NCBI GenBank assembly: GCA_023376005.1 | Contig: CM042138.1 | Location: 99,233,491-99,297,490 of the forward strand | DNA from: Doryteuthis pealeii | Lineage: Eukaryota > Mollusca > Cephalopoda > Myopsida > Loliginidae | DNA length: 64,000 nt | Reading direction: 5' to 3' | In this document: positions 63,846 to 64,000 of the stretch, piece after piece | Position numbering within the stretch: the stretch's first letter is position 1 | Layout of the letters: the number at the start of each line of letters is the position of its first letter | Program-made: the position numbers and the translations under genes | The notes under the pieces: model-generated | Database searches by the model: none | Told to the model about the DNA's origin: nothing | The model's input: only the letters and a program-made list of their open reading frames with translations

Positions 63846-64000
63846 TGACAAAAATAAATGAAAGATTATGACTTTTACAACTGATATCAGAATGATTTTC
63901 GCTGGAATTATTACAAATTTTCAAAACCTTTAGGCAATGAATTAAAATACATGAGAGAGGCTAGCAGATTTTTAAATCTTTTGAAGGCAACAAAAACAGC

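Noticed and set aside
58016..64000. Upstream PLBD exon with signal peptide
   Set aside because: No minus-strand segment with acceptor/donor pair, matching phase and PLBD similarity was visible.

Overview
This is a 64 kb piece of animal nuclear DNA. It is AT-rich and full of (TA)n microsatellites and interspersed repeats. Coding sequence is confined to three short exons with GT-AG borders. The repeat families (tRNA-derived SINEs, a 5S-rRNA-derived SINE, non-LTR retrotransposon 3' ends, Penelope-like elements, many MITEs) point to a mollusc, most likely a coleoid cephalopod such as an octopus. That assignment rests on family-level recognition and was not checked by a search.

The host gene is on the minus strand. 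Exons at 57766-58015, 22337-22419 and 10969-11186 join in frame and encode about 183 internal residues of a phospholipase B-like (PLBD/lamina ancestor) lysosomal hydrolase, including the GSCSA segment that carries the presumed nucleophile cysteine. The two introns are about 35.3 and 11.2 kb. The 5' and 3' exons lie outside the window.

The rest is intronic or flanking repeat sequence. I use these names. Tail-A: a roughly 580 bp family ending in GATATGCCGTAAAAC(AAACC)n. SINE-B: box A TAGCTCAGTCGGTAGAGC. SINE-C and SINE-D: box A TGGTGTAATGGTTA. 5S-SINE: 5S rRNA-like head. MITE-E: CAGTGATGCTGATAG termini, 6 bp target duplications. Repeats G, I, J and transposons K and M are unassigned families. 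Other landmarks are a 2 kb GA-rich minisatellite (17.0-19.0 kb), a degenerate Tc1 transposase (8.7 kb), mariner-type elements (9.6, 10.5 and 29.4-30.4 kb), non-LTR ORF ends (2.5, 4.6, 32.2, 41.1 and 41.9 kb), and a broken Penelope-like element with reverse transcriptase and GIY-YIG endonuclease remains (61.7-63.6 kb).

The most interesting signals are: (1) hammerhead-ribozyme-like motifs, some with all three helices, in repeats beside (TA)n tracts and in Penelope-like termini; many have lost core G12 by an apparent CpG transition; (2) a 5S-rRNA-derived SINE that shares its 3' tail with Tail-A and with a non-LTR retrotransposon, suggesting one LINE mobilises all three; (3) long palindromes associated with (TA)n tracts; (4) nested insertions with clean target duplications and a pre-insertion paralogue, which give a relative chronology.
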